A stretch of DNA of 59,705 nt from Ornithinibacter sp. GTDB lineage: Bacteria > Actinomycetota > Actinomycetes > Actinomycetales > Dermatophilaceae. Shown here piece after piece: positions 9,106-18,506 of this stretch (position 1 is the first letter of the stretch; each line of letters begins with the position of its first letter). Below the pieces are notes generated by a model. It saw only the letters and a list, made by a program, of their open reading frames with translations. It made no database searches and had not been told where the DNA came from. The DNA is taken from positions 1 through 59,705 of the forward strand of contig JAQSWG010000002.1 of assembly GCA_029266735.1 (NCBI GenBank), in the 5' to 3' direction. The translations under genes and the position numbers were made by a program.

Positions 9106-10471
9106 ACCCCCGCGAACCCGCCCTCATGGCATCCACTCCGGTCACGGCACCCCGCGAGGCCATCGCGCGGGCCACCGTGCCCGGCCTGAGGAGCGCCCCG
9201 GGTGGGTCGACCATGCTGGTCACCCGCAGGAAGGCGGCACCCAGGTGGGCGTCTCGGACGGCGCCCGCCTGGAGGCGAGTGACGTAGCGGCCGAACGCGC
9301 GGGTGGCGGCGGTTCGGCGTCCGGGCACCTGGGGGAACGAGAGGTCGGCGTTCTTCGCCATCTCCCAGGCCCGCCCGCTGATCCTCCCGAGCTCCCGCCG
9401 ATAGCCGCGGGCCCACTGCGGCCCACCGTCAGTGAGGTGACGGCGCAGGGCCACCGCCTCCAGGGCCGCCACGGTCATCCCCTGCCCGTAGATGGGGTTC
9501 AGTGTGCACGCCGCGTCGCCGAGCACCACGAGGCCCTCCGGGAACCGGTCGAGCCGGTCGTAGCGCGTCCGTACGGACGAGGGGTAGCGATAGCCCACCG
9601 GCTCATCGAGGGGCTGGGCATCCCGGAGGACCTCCGAGACGTCGCTCAACGCGAGGTCATCGCTGAACCGTTCGAAGCCGATGGGATCGGTCGGCGGGTG
9701 GTCGCCGAGAACCCCCATCAGGGTGACCAGGCAGACGCCGCCCTCGATCAACGACAACGCACCACCACGTGGCCTGTCCGGCGTAGGTGCCGAGAGGACG
9801 ACGAGGTCGTCACCCAGGACACCCCGGTCGAGCCGGTACCGGCGGCTCGAGTACCCCACGCGGACGTCGAGGCGCTCCCGAGCCGGCGAGCCGTACCCGG
9901 CGGCCTCGAGCCAGACCGGCAGGCGGGAGCCGCGGCCCGTGGCGTCGACGACGAGGTCAGCGTCCAGCCGCTCCTCCGCGCTCCCGTCGGCGCGACGAAT
10001 GACCTTGGCCCCCACCACGCGTCGGCGATCCAGTGCGGTGGCCAAGCCGACGACGTCCCGGCCGCCCAGGGGGCGGATCCTGGGATGGGCGAGGACCCGG
10101 CGGCGGATCGCCGCCTCGAGGACCGGCCGACTCACGCAGACGGCTGTCAGTCCGGACGTGCCCTGCCGGAACCTGTAGCCGCCGATGCAGACCCGGGCGT
10201 TCGCCAGCATGTCGCCCACCGGAGCGCCCTCCTCGACGAGCTCGACCGTGAGCCCGGGGAACAGCTCCTCGAGAAGGTCGTGGCCACGCGCCAGCAGCCC
10301 GTGGAGGTGGCGTGCCTGTGGGGTGCCGCGGCGCGCCCCGGTCCCGGGACCGAGCGGATCCCGGTCCACGATCACCACCTCGGAGTGGGTCTCCGTGAGC
10401 ACGCGGGCTGCGAGCAGGCCGGCGATACTCCCCCCGAGGACCACGGCGCAGTCCTGCTGACTCGGTGTCAT
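9104..10471 (-). CDS. FAD-dependent monooxygenase/oxidoreductase
   Basis: 455 aa. The N-terminus has a dinucleotide-binding fold (VVLGGSIAGLLAARVLTE, residues ~9-26, then VVIVDRDPLG) and the GTPQARHLHGLL motif seen in a family of FAD-dependent monooxygenases. LVVLGDAACTLNPIYGQGMT is the second FAD motif. No signal peptide or membrane segment. The ATG at 10471 follows GAGGAGG with good spacing; a longer form reaching 10534 would overlap the upstream gene and is rejected. It lies 55 bp downstream of an AAA/HTH regulator on the same strand, likely its controller. Substrate unknown. Confidence 0.8.
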   Translation of the reverse strand: MTPSQQDCAVVLGGSIAGLLAARVLTETHSEVVIVDRDPLGPGTGARRGTPQARHLHGLLARGHDLLEELFPGLTVELVEEGAPVGDMLANARVCIGGYRFRQGTSGLTAVCVSRPVLEAAIRRRVLAHPRIRPLGGRDVVGLATALDRRRVVGAKVIRRADGSAEERLDADLVVDATGRGSRLPVWLEAAGYGSPARERLDVRVGYSSRRYRLDRGVLGDDLVVLSAPTPDRPRGGALSLIEGGVCLVTLMGVLGDHPPTDPIGFERFSDDLALSDVSEVLRDAQPLDEPVGYRYPSSVRTRYDRLDRFPEGLVVLGDAACTLNPIYGQGMTVAALEAVALRRHLTDGGPQWARGYRRELGRISGRAWEMAKNADLSFPQVPGRRTAATRAFGRYVTRLQAGAVRDAHLGAAFLRVTSMVDPPGALLRPGTVARAMASRGAVTGVDAMRAGSRG

Positions 10472-10526
10472 GGCAGCCTCCTCGACAGTTCTGTGTGCCG
10501 GCTCAGAGGCTGCCCGCGACTGCGGG

Positions 10527-12659
10527 TCAGTCACCAGGCCACGTGGTGTCCACCTCCGTCCACGCGGTGCCCAGCTCCCGCTCCCACAACCAGGTCACGA
10601 CCCGCTGGAGTCCTTGGCGGAGGTGCCGGCGGTAGGTGCTGAACGGCAGGCCCAGGATCGCCGCGGCGGACTCCTGGGTCCGGTACGTGCGGAGGTAGGT
10701 CACCTCCAGCGCACGACGCAGCCCGTCGGTCCGCGGGTCGCCGTCCAGGGAGGCAGCCGCGGCATGCACGAGCTCGGCCAGGCCCGCTGCGCCACCCCCC
10801 GTCGCCCCACGGGCGGTGACGAGACGTGTGCGCAGCAGAGGGTTCCGCTTCAGGAGCTCGGGCCGGTGGAGGTCCTTCATTGCCTGCCGTACCGCCGCCT
10901 CGAAGTCCCCGTGGCTCAGCACCAGCGGCTCAGAGGGCGCCGCCGCAGGTGGCAGGAGCAGAGCATCGTCGGCCAGCGCCCGTTCCGTCCACCGCACGGT
11001 CACCGCCTCCAGGGGGACCCGGCGGAAGTCATGTGCGAAGAGCCCGAAACGGCGGCCGCCGACGACGAAGTCAGCGCCCACGGCGCGGGGCAGGTCGGCG
11101 GCTGCGAAGTACTCGTCCCAGTGGTCCGGGTCGGCGAGGGTCACCAGGTCCCACGCCAGGTGCGGTGTGCTCAGCTGCCTCTGCATGGTGACGATGGGCA
11201 CGGCGTTGAGAGTGGGGGAAGGACCTTGGTAGGTCTCGGCGTCGACGGTGAACCGGCACTGGGTGACCACCTCGCCGACGCGAGCAGGCGCAGTTCCCTC
11301 GACGAACCTCCAGGCGGCCGCTGTTCCCGGGTCGGCGTCGCGCTCCTCGGGGCTCGCGGCCGTGAGGTCGAGCACCGCCACGACCCCGCGAAGCGAGCCT
11401 CCGGTGCGGCGGATGACGTGGAACCCTCCGGGCTGTCGGTCGAACCAGTGCGCTGCACAGGCCGCGGACCGGCCGCCCTCGGCGGACTCGACGAGGCGGA
11501 CGATGTCCGTCCGATCCGCGGCGACGGCCCGGTCCGGGTAGTGCTCGCCCCAGTCGTCCCACGCGACCGGCGAGAGGACGCTTCGGAGGTTTCGAAAGAG
11601 GAACTTGAGGTCCGCGATGGCTGCCTGTTGCGGTCTCCCTGTCGTGCGTCGTACCTCGCGCATCGCGTGGGCGCGGACCGCCCGGAACACCTCGCGGTAG
11701 CCCTCGGGATCACGCCATCTCAGGTCGCCGTCGAGAAGATCACGGACGACGTCGTGCGGTGACACACCCTGCGGGGCAAGCTCCATGACCGACAGGCTCG
11801 CCAGCCAGTCGAAGAGGTCGTGCGGGTCCTCCGCCTCGACGCCGGCGGCACGCAGGAGGCTCTCGGTGGTCGTCCGCGCCACAGCGGACACCTCGAGCGC
11901 CCGACGGTGCGCCGGGGTGGGGACACCCGTCACGAGCCGCCTGAGCAGGTTCGCCACCACGTCGGCCGGCACCGCGGCGAGCTCGACGTCGGGATCGCGA
12001 ACCATGACGTCGACGACGAGCGACAGGGTCAGGGGGTGCCCGTGTGACAGCGCGAGCGCCGCCACGTGACGGTGCTCGGCGATCCCACGCCGCTGGAGGT
12101 ACACGCGGGCGTCGTCCGGTTCGAGGTTGCGCAGCGAGACCACGCGCAGCAGCCCGGACCACGCCGCGTTGGCCCGCCACTCGGGCCGAGGAGGTTGGCG
12201 GCTCGCGACCACGGTGATCGTCGCGGCAGGGAGGCGCGGCAGGAACCGGTCGCGGACCCACTCGTCGAGATGGGTCATGAGCTCGTACGCGTCGAGGAGG
12301 AGGACCAGCCGCGTGCCCGCGTGCAGGGTGTCGGCAGCCTCACCGTCGGGCGGGTGCAGCATGCCCGGGACCGCCTCCAGCACGCTGTCGGGGCCGGCCA
12401 CCTGGCGGCCGTCGAGACGCACGACCCGAGCTCCCGCGTCGCCGGCGAGGGAGGAGTACTCGTCGAGGAGCGCGCTCTTGCCCACACCGCCGGGGCCGTG
12501 CACGAACAGCAGGCGGAAGTCGGGCTCAGTCGCCTCGAGCGCCGACTCGAAGAGGTCCAGCTCGGCTGCCCGGCCGACGAAGTGCATCCGCCGACGAGCC
12601 GCCAGCAGGCCGCCGAGTGTTCCTGGCGAGGGGTCGCCCCTCCCGGTCATGCCCTCCAT
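10527..12659 (-). CDS. AAA/STAND-type ATPase with C-terminal helix-turn-helix, putative transcription regulator
   Basis: 710 aa. An intact Walker A (FVHGPGGVGKSALLDEY, ~residues 52-68) and a Walker B-like strand (RLVLLLDAYELM) form an N-terminal NTPase module. The middle is a STAND-like helical region, and the last ~60 residues (TYRTQESAAAILGLPFSTYRRHL) look like a helix-turn-helix. The region in between (about 420-560) resembles no domain I can name. It lies directly upstream of, and co-oriented with, the FAD monooxygenase, suggesting local regulation. Two ATG starts nine bases apart (12659, 12650) are possible. Confidence 0.7.
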   Translation of the reverse strand: MEGMTGRGDPSPGTLGGLLAARRRMHFVGRAAELDLFESALEATEPDFRLLFVHGPGGVGKSALLDEYSSLAGDAGARVVRLDGRQVAGPDSVLEAVPGMLHPPDGEAADTLHAGTRLVLLLDAYELMTHLDEWVRDRFLPRLPAATITVVASRQPPRPEWRANAAWSGLLRVVSLRNLEPDDARVYLQRRGIAEHRHVAALALSHGHPLTLSLVVDVMVRDPDVELAAVPADVVANLLRRLVTGVPTPAHRRALEVSAVARTTTESLLRAAGVEAEDPHDLFDWLASLSVMELAPQGVSPHDVVRDLLDGDLRWRDPEGYREVFRAVRAHAMREVRRTTGRPQQAAIADLKFLFRNLRSVLSPVAWDDWGEHYPDRAVAADRTDIVRLVESAEGGRSAACAAHWFDRQPGGFHVIRRTGGSLRGVVAVLDLTAASPEERDADPGTAAAWRFVEGTAPARVGEVVTQCRFTVDAETYQGPSPTLNAVPIVTMQRQLSTPHLAWDLVTLADPDHWDEYFAAADLPRAVGADFVVGGRRFGLFAHDFRRVPLEAVTVRWTERALADDALLLPPAAAPSEPLVLSHGDFEAAVRQAMKDLHRPELLKRNPLLRTRLVTARGATGGGAAGLAELVHAAAASLDGDPRTDGLRRALEVTYLRTYRTQESAAAILGLPFSTYRRHLRQGLQRVVTWLWERELGTAWTEVDTTWPGD

Positions 12660-12731
12660 GGTGTCAGGGTGCGGCGCGTCCTTGGCCCGGCAGCGACGGC
12701 CCTGCGGCCGGGCACACGTGACGGCCCGGCG

Positions 12732-14051
12732 TCAGTGCCGGCTCGCGACCTCGACGAGGAGGTCTCGGGTGACGTCGGCCAGCGTCCGGCACCCGGTGAG
12801 GGCCATCGTCAGGTCCAGCTCGGCGCGGATGTTGCGCAGCACCTCCGCCACCCCTTCCTCTCCGGCCAGGGCCAGGCCGTAGACGTGCGGCCGGCCGATG
12901 CCCACGGCGTCCGCGCCCAGGGCCAGCGCGACGAACACGTCGGCCCCCGACCGAACCCCGCTGTCGAAGAGCACCGGCACGGCGGAGCCGGCGCCGCGGA
13001 CGGCGTCCACCACGCCAGGCAGGGCGTCGAGGGCCGCCACGGACCGGTCCACCTGTCGGCCGCCGTGGTTCGACACGAGGATGCCGTCGACCCCCTCGGC
13101 GACCGCGCGGCGGGCGTCGTCGGGGTGCAGGATGCCCTTGAGGACGACGGGTAGGGACGTCATCCGCCGCAGTCGGGGCAGGTCGGTCCACGAGAGAGAG
13201 GGCTTGGAGAACACCTCGAGGAACGTCTCCACGGCGGCCCGCGGGTACGGGGACGAGAGGTTGTCGCGCACCCCTCCAGGGTGGTTTCGGCTCAGCGAGA
13301 CGAGACTGCGCACGGCGGCCGCGTTGGGTCGGGGCTGTGGCTCCGGCTCCTCATCGGATGCCGTGGCCGCCCGCTTGGCGGCGACTCGCTGCTCGACAAG
13401 GCGGCGGAACACGGGGTCCGAGGTGTACTGCGCGATGCCCTCGCCCCGGGCGAAGGGGAGGTGTCCCAGGTCGAGGTCTCGGGGCCGCCAGCCGAGGTAT
13501 GCCGTGTCGAGGGTCACGACGATCGCCTCGCTGCCACACGCCTCGGCCCGGTGGACGAGGCTCTCGACGAGGTCGTCGTCACGGCTCCAGTAGAGCTGGT
13601 ACCAGTGACCCCAGCCGTCGAGCGCCGCGGCGACCTCCTCCATCGGCACCGAGGCCTGTGTGCTCAGGACGGGGAGGACGTTCTGCGCCCGCGCCGCGCG
13701 CGCCACCGCCACGTCCGCCGCGGAGTGCGCGGCCGACAGCACGCCGATCGGGGCCACGACGATCGGGCTCTCGTGGCGCCGGCCGAGCAGCTCGACGGAC
13801 TGGTCCCGCTCCCCGGTGTCGACGAGCATCCGCGGCAGGACCCGCCAGCGGTCGAATGCCGCGAGGTTGGCCCGGGCAGTCGACTCCCCTCCCGCCGACC
13901 CGGCGACGTACGAGAACGCCCGGCGGGACATGACCCGCCGGGCTGCCTCCTCGAGCTCCTGTGCGTTCGTGGGGACCCGTGGCCGGCGGCCGTAGGTCCC
14001 GGCGCGGTAGATGGCGGCCTGGGTTGCTCGGCCGAGCTCGGGCAACGGCAT
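12732..14051 (-). CDS. FMN-dependent alpha-hydroxy-acid oxidase (lactate 2-monooxygenase/lactate oxidase-like)
   Basis: 439 aa. The FMN-dependent alpha-hydroxy-acid dehydrogenase family oxidises 2-hydroxy acids to 2-keto acids. Evidence: SYVAGSAGGESTARANLAAFDRW near the N-terminus (quoted in part in the family profile), PIVVAPIGVLSAAH, VVLKGILHPDDA (flavin-binding Lys), and the catalytic signature SNHGGRQVDRSVAALDALP (substrate His). It is longer than glycolate oxidases (~360 aa), matching lactate 2-monooxygenase-like members. The ATG at 14051 follows AGGGAGG. Oxidase, monooxygenase or dehydrogenase cannot be separated by sequence alone. Confidence 0.85.
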   Translation of the reverse strand: MPLPELGRATQAAIYRAGTYGRRPRVPTNAQELEEAARRVMSRRAFSYVAGSAGGESTARANLAAFDRWRVLPRMLVDTGERDQSVELLGRRHESPIVVAPIGVLSAAHSAADVAVARAARAQNVLPVLSTQASVPMEEVAAALDGWGHWYQLYWSRDDDLVESLVHRAEACGSEAIVVTLDTAYLGWRPRDLDLGHLPFARGEGIAQYTSDPVFRRLVEQRVAAKRAATASDEEPEPQPRPNAAAVRSLVSLSRNHPGGVRDNLSSPYPRAAVETFLEVFSKPSLSWTDLPRLRRMTSLPVVLKGILHPDDARRAVAEGVDGILVSNHGGRQVDRSVAALDALPGVVDAVRGAGSAVPVLFDSGVRSGADVFVALALGADAVGIGRPHVYGLALAGEEGVAEVLRNIRAELDLTMALTGCRTLADVTRDLLVEVASRH

Positions 14052-14168
14052 CCGACCTCCCTGGCGTCACGGACGGTGTGGTCCACCATCCTGCCGCCTG
14101 TGTACCCGAGAACGACGCACGCCGAACGCGGAACCCGCCGTTCCGCGGCCGGGCCTAGGGTGACCGCC

Positions 14169-14753
14169 ATGAACCGATTCGTCTGGGCCGCCTGGGGGCT
14201 GCTCGTCGTCGTTCTGGACCTTCCGCTGCTGGGCTGGGACGTCCTTCCGGACGTCGTCGGCTACTCCTGGATCGTCATCGGCCTGGCCGGGGCGGCGGAG
14301 GTGCACGAGGCGTTCGTGCGCGCCAGGGCAGCGGCTGCGGCCGGCATACCCGTCGCCGTGGTGAGCGGGACGCCACTGTTCAACGACCAGTACGGGGTCG
14401 AGTGGGGCGCGGCGTTCGCGGGCATCCTCGTCTTCGTCACCGTTCTGCACCAGCTGGCCACGGGCATCCGCGACCGTGCTCCCGAGGGCGACAGCGACGT
14501 CCGGATCTACACCCGCGGGATCCGGATCGGGGCACCCGTGGCGGGCCTCGTGCAGCTCGCGGGCCTGGTGGCCATCGACACCGCCCTGGCGCCGCTCTAC
14601 TTCCTCGGTCTGCTCGGCCTCGTCGTCGTCGGAATCGTCACGGTGGTGCTCGTCCACCGGGTCAACCGAGCCGGGTGGCTCGGCACGACGGGTGCGGCAC
14701 CGTCGGGTGCCGGGGGCGCGGAACGGGGAGCGCGACCGGCCGACGAGGGGTGA
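14169..14753 (+). CDS. Small multi-pass membrane protein of unknown function
   Basis: 194 aa with about five hydrophobic segments: WAAWGLLVVVLDLPLLGW at the N-terminus, a second in YSWIVIGLAGAA, AAFAGILVFVTVLHQLA, APVAGLVQLAGLVAIDTALA and FLGLLGLVVVGIVTVVLV. The C-terminus is a Gly/Ala/Arg-rich tail. No family recognised. Start is ATG, 8 nt after TAGGGT (14156-14161), consistent with leaderless translation. It diverges from the hydroxy-acid oxidase and converges on glgX. Confidence 0.75.
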   Translation: MNRFVWAAWGLLVVVLDLPLLGWDVLPDVVGYSWIVIGLAGAAEVHEAFVRARAAAAAGIPVAVVSGTPLFNDQYGVEWGAAFAGILVFVTVLHQLATGIRDRAPEGDSDVRIYTRGIRIGAPVAGLVQLAGLVAIDTALAPLYFLGLLGLVVVGIVTVVLVHRVNRAGWLGTTGAAPSGAGGAERGARPADEG

Positions 14754-14849
14754 GCCTCAGCGCAGGTAGGGGGAGCTGGGGTCGAGCAGGTCGAGCAGGT
14801 CGCGCTCCGCGAGCTCGGCTCGCAAAAGGATCGCGGTGAGCGGCTGCCG

Positions 14850-14870
14850 CCTCCACCGCAGCAGTGGAGG
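14850..14870. terminator. GC-rich hairpin between convergent genes (possible terminator)
   Basis: CCTCCAC (14850-14856) and GTGGAGG (14864-14870) form a perfect 7-bp stem with a 7-nt loop in the 126-bp gap between the membrane protein gene and glgX. There is no T tract, so a terminator role is only plausible. A nearby GTCGAGCAG direct duplication (about 14781-14800) is also seen. Confidence 0.35.
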
Positions 14871-14879
14871 TCGCAGGCG

Positions 14880-17063
14880 TCAGCGGCCGTCGGAGGCGGA
14901 GTAGACGCGCAGGCTCGTGGCGGGCACGCTCACGGGACCGGGGGAGCGTTGCTCGCCCTCCTCGCCGGGACGCTCCCACACGCTGTCCCAGAGCAGCCGG
15001 TATGCCGTGACTCCCGGCACCGCGCCCAGCGTCACCTCGGCGTCCTCCCGGCCACCGTTGACCACGACGAGTGCGGTGACGCCAGAGCGGTCCCGGAAGC
15101 CCACGTCCGTGGACGGGACGGCGAGGGCCATCTGCACCACGCGCAGCCCCGGGTCGTCCCACCGGCTGCCCACGGGACGGCCGTCCGCGGCATACCACTC
15201 GAGGTCGCGGGCGCCGTCGTGCCGGACCTGCCGCCCGACGGACCAGACGCGCTGACGGAGCACCGGGAGGTCACCGCGCACACGCAGGAGGTGGCGGGTC
15301 GTCGCGAGGAGATCCTGCTGCCAGGGCTGGAGGTCCCAGTCGACCCAGGTCGTCGCGTTGTCCTGGCAGTAGGGGTTGTTGTTGCCGCGCTGGGTGCGAC
15401 CCATCTCGTCGCCAGCCGTCAGCATCGGCACGCCGGTCGACAGCAGGAGGCTGCCGAGGAGGTTGCGCATGGTGCGGCCACGGGCGGCCATGACCGTCGG
15501 GTCCTCGGTCGGGCCCTCCACCCCGTGGTTCCACGACCCGTCGCCGCTGCTGCCGTCCCGGTTGCCCTCGCCGTTGTCCTCGTTGTGCTTGTGGTCGTAT
15601 GCCGTGAGGTCGGCCAGGGTGAATCCGTCGTGTGCCGTGACGAAGTTCACCGACGCGGTCGGGCCGCGGTCACGGTCCCCGAAGAGGTCACGGGACCCGG
15701 TGAACCGGGTGGCGAGGTCGTGGAGCCCGTGCGCCTGGTGGCCGTGCTCGAGCGCCCGGACATCACTGACCCAGAACCGGCGGCTCGCGTCCCGGAACCG
15801 GTCGTTCCACTCCAGGAAGGGCGGCGGGAACTGGCCGGTGCGCCAGCCGTGCAGACCGAGGTCCCAGGGCTCGGCGATGAGCCTCACGGTGGAGAGGACG
15901 GGATCCGTGCGCAGCGCCACGAGGAACGGGTGGTCCGGGTCGAACTCGTCGGCTCGCCCCCGGCCGAGGGCGACGGCGAGGTCGAAGCGGAATCCGTCCA
16001 CGTGCATCTCCTGCACCCAGTAGCGCAGTGAGTCGAGCACCATGCGGCAGACGACGGGATGCCGCAGGTCCAGGGTGTTGCCACAACCCGTGACGTCGAT
16101 GTCCCGTCCCCGCTCGTCGAGCCGGTAGTACGCCCGCTGGTCCAGGCCGCGCCACGACAGGGTGGCGCCGGTGCGGCCCTGCTCGGCCGTGTGGTTGTAG
16201 ACGACGTCGAGGATGACCTCGATCCCCTCCCGATGGAGGAGCTTGACCATGCCCTTGAACTCGTCGACCGCCCCCTGGGGGTCCCTGGCGGCGGCGTAGG
16301 CGGCGTGCGGCGCGAAGAAGCCGAGGGAGTTGTAGCCCCAGTGGTTCGTCATGGCACGTCTGGCCAGGTGCGGCTCGTGGGTGAACGCATGGATCGGGAG
16401 CAGCTCGACCGCCGTGACCCCGAGCCCGGTGAGGTGAGCCACCGAGGCCGGGTGGGCGAGACCGGCATACGTGCCGCGCAGCGAGGGCGGGATCTCTGGG
16501 TGCAGCACGGTCTGACTGCGCAGGTGTGCCTCGTAGATCACCGTCTCGCTGAGCGAGTGACCCGGGGACCGGTCGTCCTCCCAGTCGAACGTGTCGTCGA
16601 TCACGACGCATCGGGGCACGTGCGCCCGGCTGTCGAGCGCAGAGGGGAGCTCGCCGTCGCCGCCCCACGTCGCGTCGACGACGTGGCCGTAGACCTCCGG
16701 CCCCCAGGAGACCTCACCCTCGATGGCGCGGGCGTAGGGGTCGAGGAGCAGCTTGGCGGCGTTGTGCCGGACGCCCCGCTCGGGGTCCCAGGCGCCGTCG
16801 ACCCGGAGGTTGTAGCGCTGGCCCGGACGGACGTCGGGTACGAAGCCGAACCACCACCCGTGCGCACGCTCCGGGAGGGACACGCGTCGCTCCGTGACGC
16901 CTGCTCGGTCACCCGCCTCGAAGAGGCAGACCTCCGCCCCGTCGGCGTGGCCTGCATACACCGCGATGTCGGCTCCCCCGTCCACGAGGGTGACTCCGGG
17001 AAGGGGCGGCAGGTCACGCGCGACGCTCGAACGGGGAGGTCCAAGGCGGGCCTGCGGCGACAT
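14880..17063 (-). CDS. glgX: Glycogen debranching enzyme GlgX
   Basis: 727 aa, usual for GlgX/isoamylase-type debranching enzymes (GH13_11). It cleaves alpha-1,6 branches left after GlgP trimming. An N-terminal CBM48-like domain precedes the barrel; motifs include YEAHLRSQT, ELLPIHAFTHEPHL, NHWGYNSLGFFAPHAAYA, DVVYNHTAEQG, VDGFRFDLAVALGR (nucleophile Asp), LIAEPWDLG (acid Glu) and VTAHDGFTLADLTAYDHKHN. Start ATG lies 8 nt after TAGGCT (17071-17076). It completes the glucan set (GlgE, TreS, Mak, GlgB, GlgP), though 8 kb from glgP. Confidence 0.95.
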   Translation of the reverse strand: MSPQARLGPPRSSVARDLPPLPGVTLVDGGADIAVYAGHADGAEVCLFEAGDRAGVTERRVSLPERAHGWWFGFVPDVRPGQRYNLRVDGAWDPERGVRHNAAKLLLDPYARAIEGEVSWGPEVYGHVVDATWGGDGELPSALDSRAHVPRCVVIDDTFDWEDDRSPGHSLSETVIYEAHLRSQTVLHPEIPPSLRGTYAGLAHPASVAHLTGLGVTAVELLPIHAFTHEPHLARRAMTNHWGYNSLGFFAPHAAYAAARDPQGAVDEFKGMVKLLHREGIEVILDVVYNHTAEQGRTGATLSWRGLDQRAYYRLDERGRDIDVTGCGNTLDLRHPVVCRMVLDSLRYWVQEMHVDGFRFDLAVALGRGRADEFDPDHPFLVALRTDPVLSTVRLIAEPWDLGLHGWRTGQFPPPFLEWNDRFRDASRRFWVSDVRALEHGHQAHGLHDLATRFTGSRDLFGDRDRGPTASVNFVTAHDGFTLADLTAYDHKHNEDNGEGNRDGSSGDGSWNHGVEGPTEDPTVMAARGRTMRNLLGSLLLSTGVPMLTAGDEMGRTQRGNNNPYCQDNATTWVDWDLQPWQQDLLATTRHLLRVRGDLPVLRQRVWSVGRQVRHDGARDLEWYAADGRPVGSRWDDPGLRVVQMALAVPSTDVGFRDRSGVTALVVVNGGREDAEVTLGAVPGVTAYRLLWDSVWERPGEEGEQRSPGPVSVPATSLRVYSASDGR

Positions 17064-17097
17064 GGAGGGGAGCCTAGTGAGTGGTTACGGTGGAGCC
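17064..17097. promoter_or_regulatory. 34-bp divergent double promoter for glgX and the YbjN gene
   Basis: The two start codons are only 34 bp apart. A -10-like TAGGCT (minus, 17071-17076) lies 8 nt before the glgX ATG and TACGGT (plus, 17086-17091) 7 nt before the YbjN ATG. Both messages would be leaderless, and each -35 region must lie inside or beside the opposite gene, so the polymerases would compete. Confidence 0.5.
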
Positions 17098-17574
17098 ATG
17101 ACCGATCCCACGTCCCTGCCCAACTTCCCGCCACCGGCGGACGAGCACCCCCTGCGCGGACGGGTCCTGGACGTGCTCGTCGACCTCGGGCTGCGGCCGA
17201 ACCTCGACGCCGACGGCGACGTGGCGTTCACGGCGAACGAGCAGCAGCTCTTCATCCGGTGCTCGGAGGGCGAGGTCCAGATCATGCGGGTCTTCGGGCA
17301 GTGGCAGGTCGCCGAGGAGATGCAGGGCGACCGGCTCAAGCTGCACGAGACGTGCAACGAGCTGAACCTCAACATGAACTGCGTCAAGTGCGGGATCGCC
17401 GGCACGACCCTCGTCGTCACGGGGGAGCACCTCGTCACGCCTGGCGCCGACGTCTCGGCTCTCGTCCAGGTCTCGATCCAGGTCATCCTGTCCGGCGTCC
17501 ACATCTGGCACCAGCGGATGCTCGGCATCGACCCCAGCGCCGACGCCGGCGCGGATGCCGGGGACGACCAGTGA
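17098..17574 (+). CDS. YbjN-domain protein
   Basis: 158 aa, soluble, no signal peptide. The central region (GDVAFTANEQQLFIRCSE, MRVFGQWQV, ETCNELNLNMNCVKCGIAG, then TLVVTGEHLV) fits the YbjN/T3SS-chaperone-like fold common in actinobacteria. Biochemical role unknown; other YbjN proteins have been linked to stress and motility. Start is ATG, 7 nt after a TACGGT box. The stop overlaps the enoyl-CoA hydratase start by 4 nt, so the two are co-expressed. Confidence 0.75.
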   Translation: MTDPTSLPNFPPPADEHPLRGRVLDVLVDLGLRPNLDADGDVAFTANEQQLFIRCSEGEVQIMRVFGQWQVAEEMQGDRLKLHETCNELNLNMNCVKCGIAGTTLVVTGEHLVTPGADVSALVQVSIQVILSGVHIWHQRMLGIDPSADAGADAGDDQ

Positions 17575-18350
17575 CCGCGCCGGTCCGCCTCGAGGTGGAG
17601 GACGGCATCGGGACCATCCGGCTCGACCGGCCCCCGATGAACGCGCTCGACACGGAGATCCAGCACGGGCTGGTCGACGCCTGCCGTGAGGCCTCGGAGC
17701 GCAGGGACGTCTCGGCGGTCATCGTCTGGGGTGGCGAGAAGGTCTTTGCCGCAGGCGCCGACATCAAGGAGATGGAGACCATGTCCTACACCGACATGGT
17801 CGACCACTCGGCGCTCCTCCAGGACTTCACCCGCAGGCTGGCCCGTCTCCCCAAGCCCACGGTGGCCGCGATCACCGGCTACGCGCTGGGCGGGGGGTGC
17901 GAGGTGGCGCTGGCGTGCGACTTCCGGGTCGTCGCGGACGACGCGACGCTGGGTCAGCCGGAGATCCTCCTCGGGATCATCCCCGGCGCCGGGGGCACGC
18001 AGCGGCTCGCCCGGCTCGTGGGTCCGGCCCGGGCCAAGGACCTCGTCTTCTCCGGCCGGTTCGTGGGGGCCGAGGAGGCGCTGGGGATGGGTCTGGTCGA
18101 CGAGGTCGTCCCGGCATCCGACGTCTACACCGCGGCACGGTCTCGCGTGGAGCGATACGTCGGGGGCCCCGCCTACGCGCTCCGGGCGGCCAAGGAGGCC
18201 ATCGACCGGGGCCTGGACATGGACCTCGAGAGTGGCCTCGAAGTGGAGCGGATGCTGTTCGCCGGTCTGTTCGCCACGAAGGACCGAGCCACGGGTATGC
18301 GGAGCTTCGTCGAGCGCGGCCCCGGGAAGGCGACCTTCGAGGGCGCCTGA
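17571..18350 (+). CDS. Enoyl-CoA hydratase/isomerase family protein
   Basis: 259 aa, typical crotonase size. It likely hydrates 2-enoyl-CoA in fatty-acid beta-oxidation. The oxyanion-hole region FAAGADIKEM (~residues 62-71), the second CoA/oxyanion segment ITGYALGGGCEVALACDFR, and QPEILLGIIPGAGGTQRL with the catalytic Glu are all present. The GTG start overlaps the YbjN stop (GTGA). The ETF genes downstream, which carry electrons from acyl-CoA dehydrogenases, fit a beta-oxidation role. Confidence 0.9.
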   Translation: MTAPVRLEVEDGIGTIRLDRPPMNALDTEIQHGLVDACREASERRDVSAVIVWGGEKVFAAGADIKEMETMSYTDMVDHSALLQDFTRRLARLPKPTVAAITGYALGGGCEVALACDFRVVADDATLGQPEILLGIIPGAGGTQRLARLVGPARAKDLVFSGRFVGAEEALGMGLVDEVVPASDVYTAARSRVERYVGGPAYALRAAKEAIDRGLDMDLESGLEVERMLFAGLFATKDRATGMRSFVERGPGKATFEGA

Positions 18351-18506
18351 GACGCCCCGGTCGCTGCTCGGAAGGGAGGGTCGGGGTGTCCGGCGTCACG
18401 CTCGACCGGTGCTGAGCACGCGCTCCCGGCTGAGAGAATCGACGGCACGCCCGAGCCCGACCGGCCCGGGCCTCCGCCCCGAACGAAGGAAGAGGACGAG
18501 GCACGC

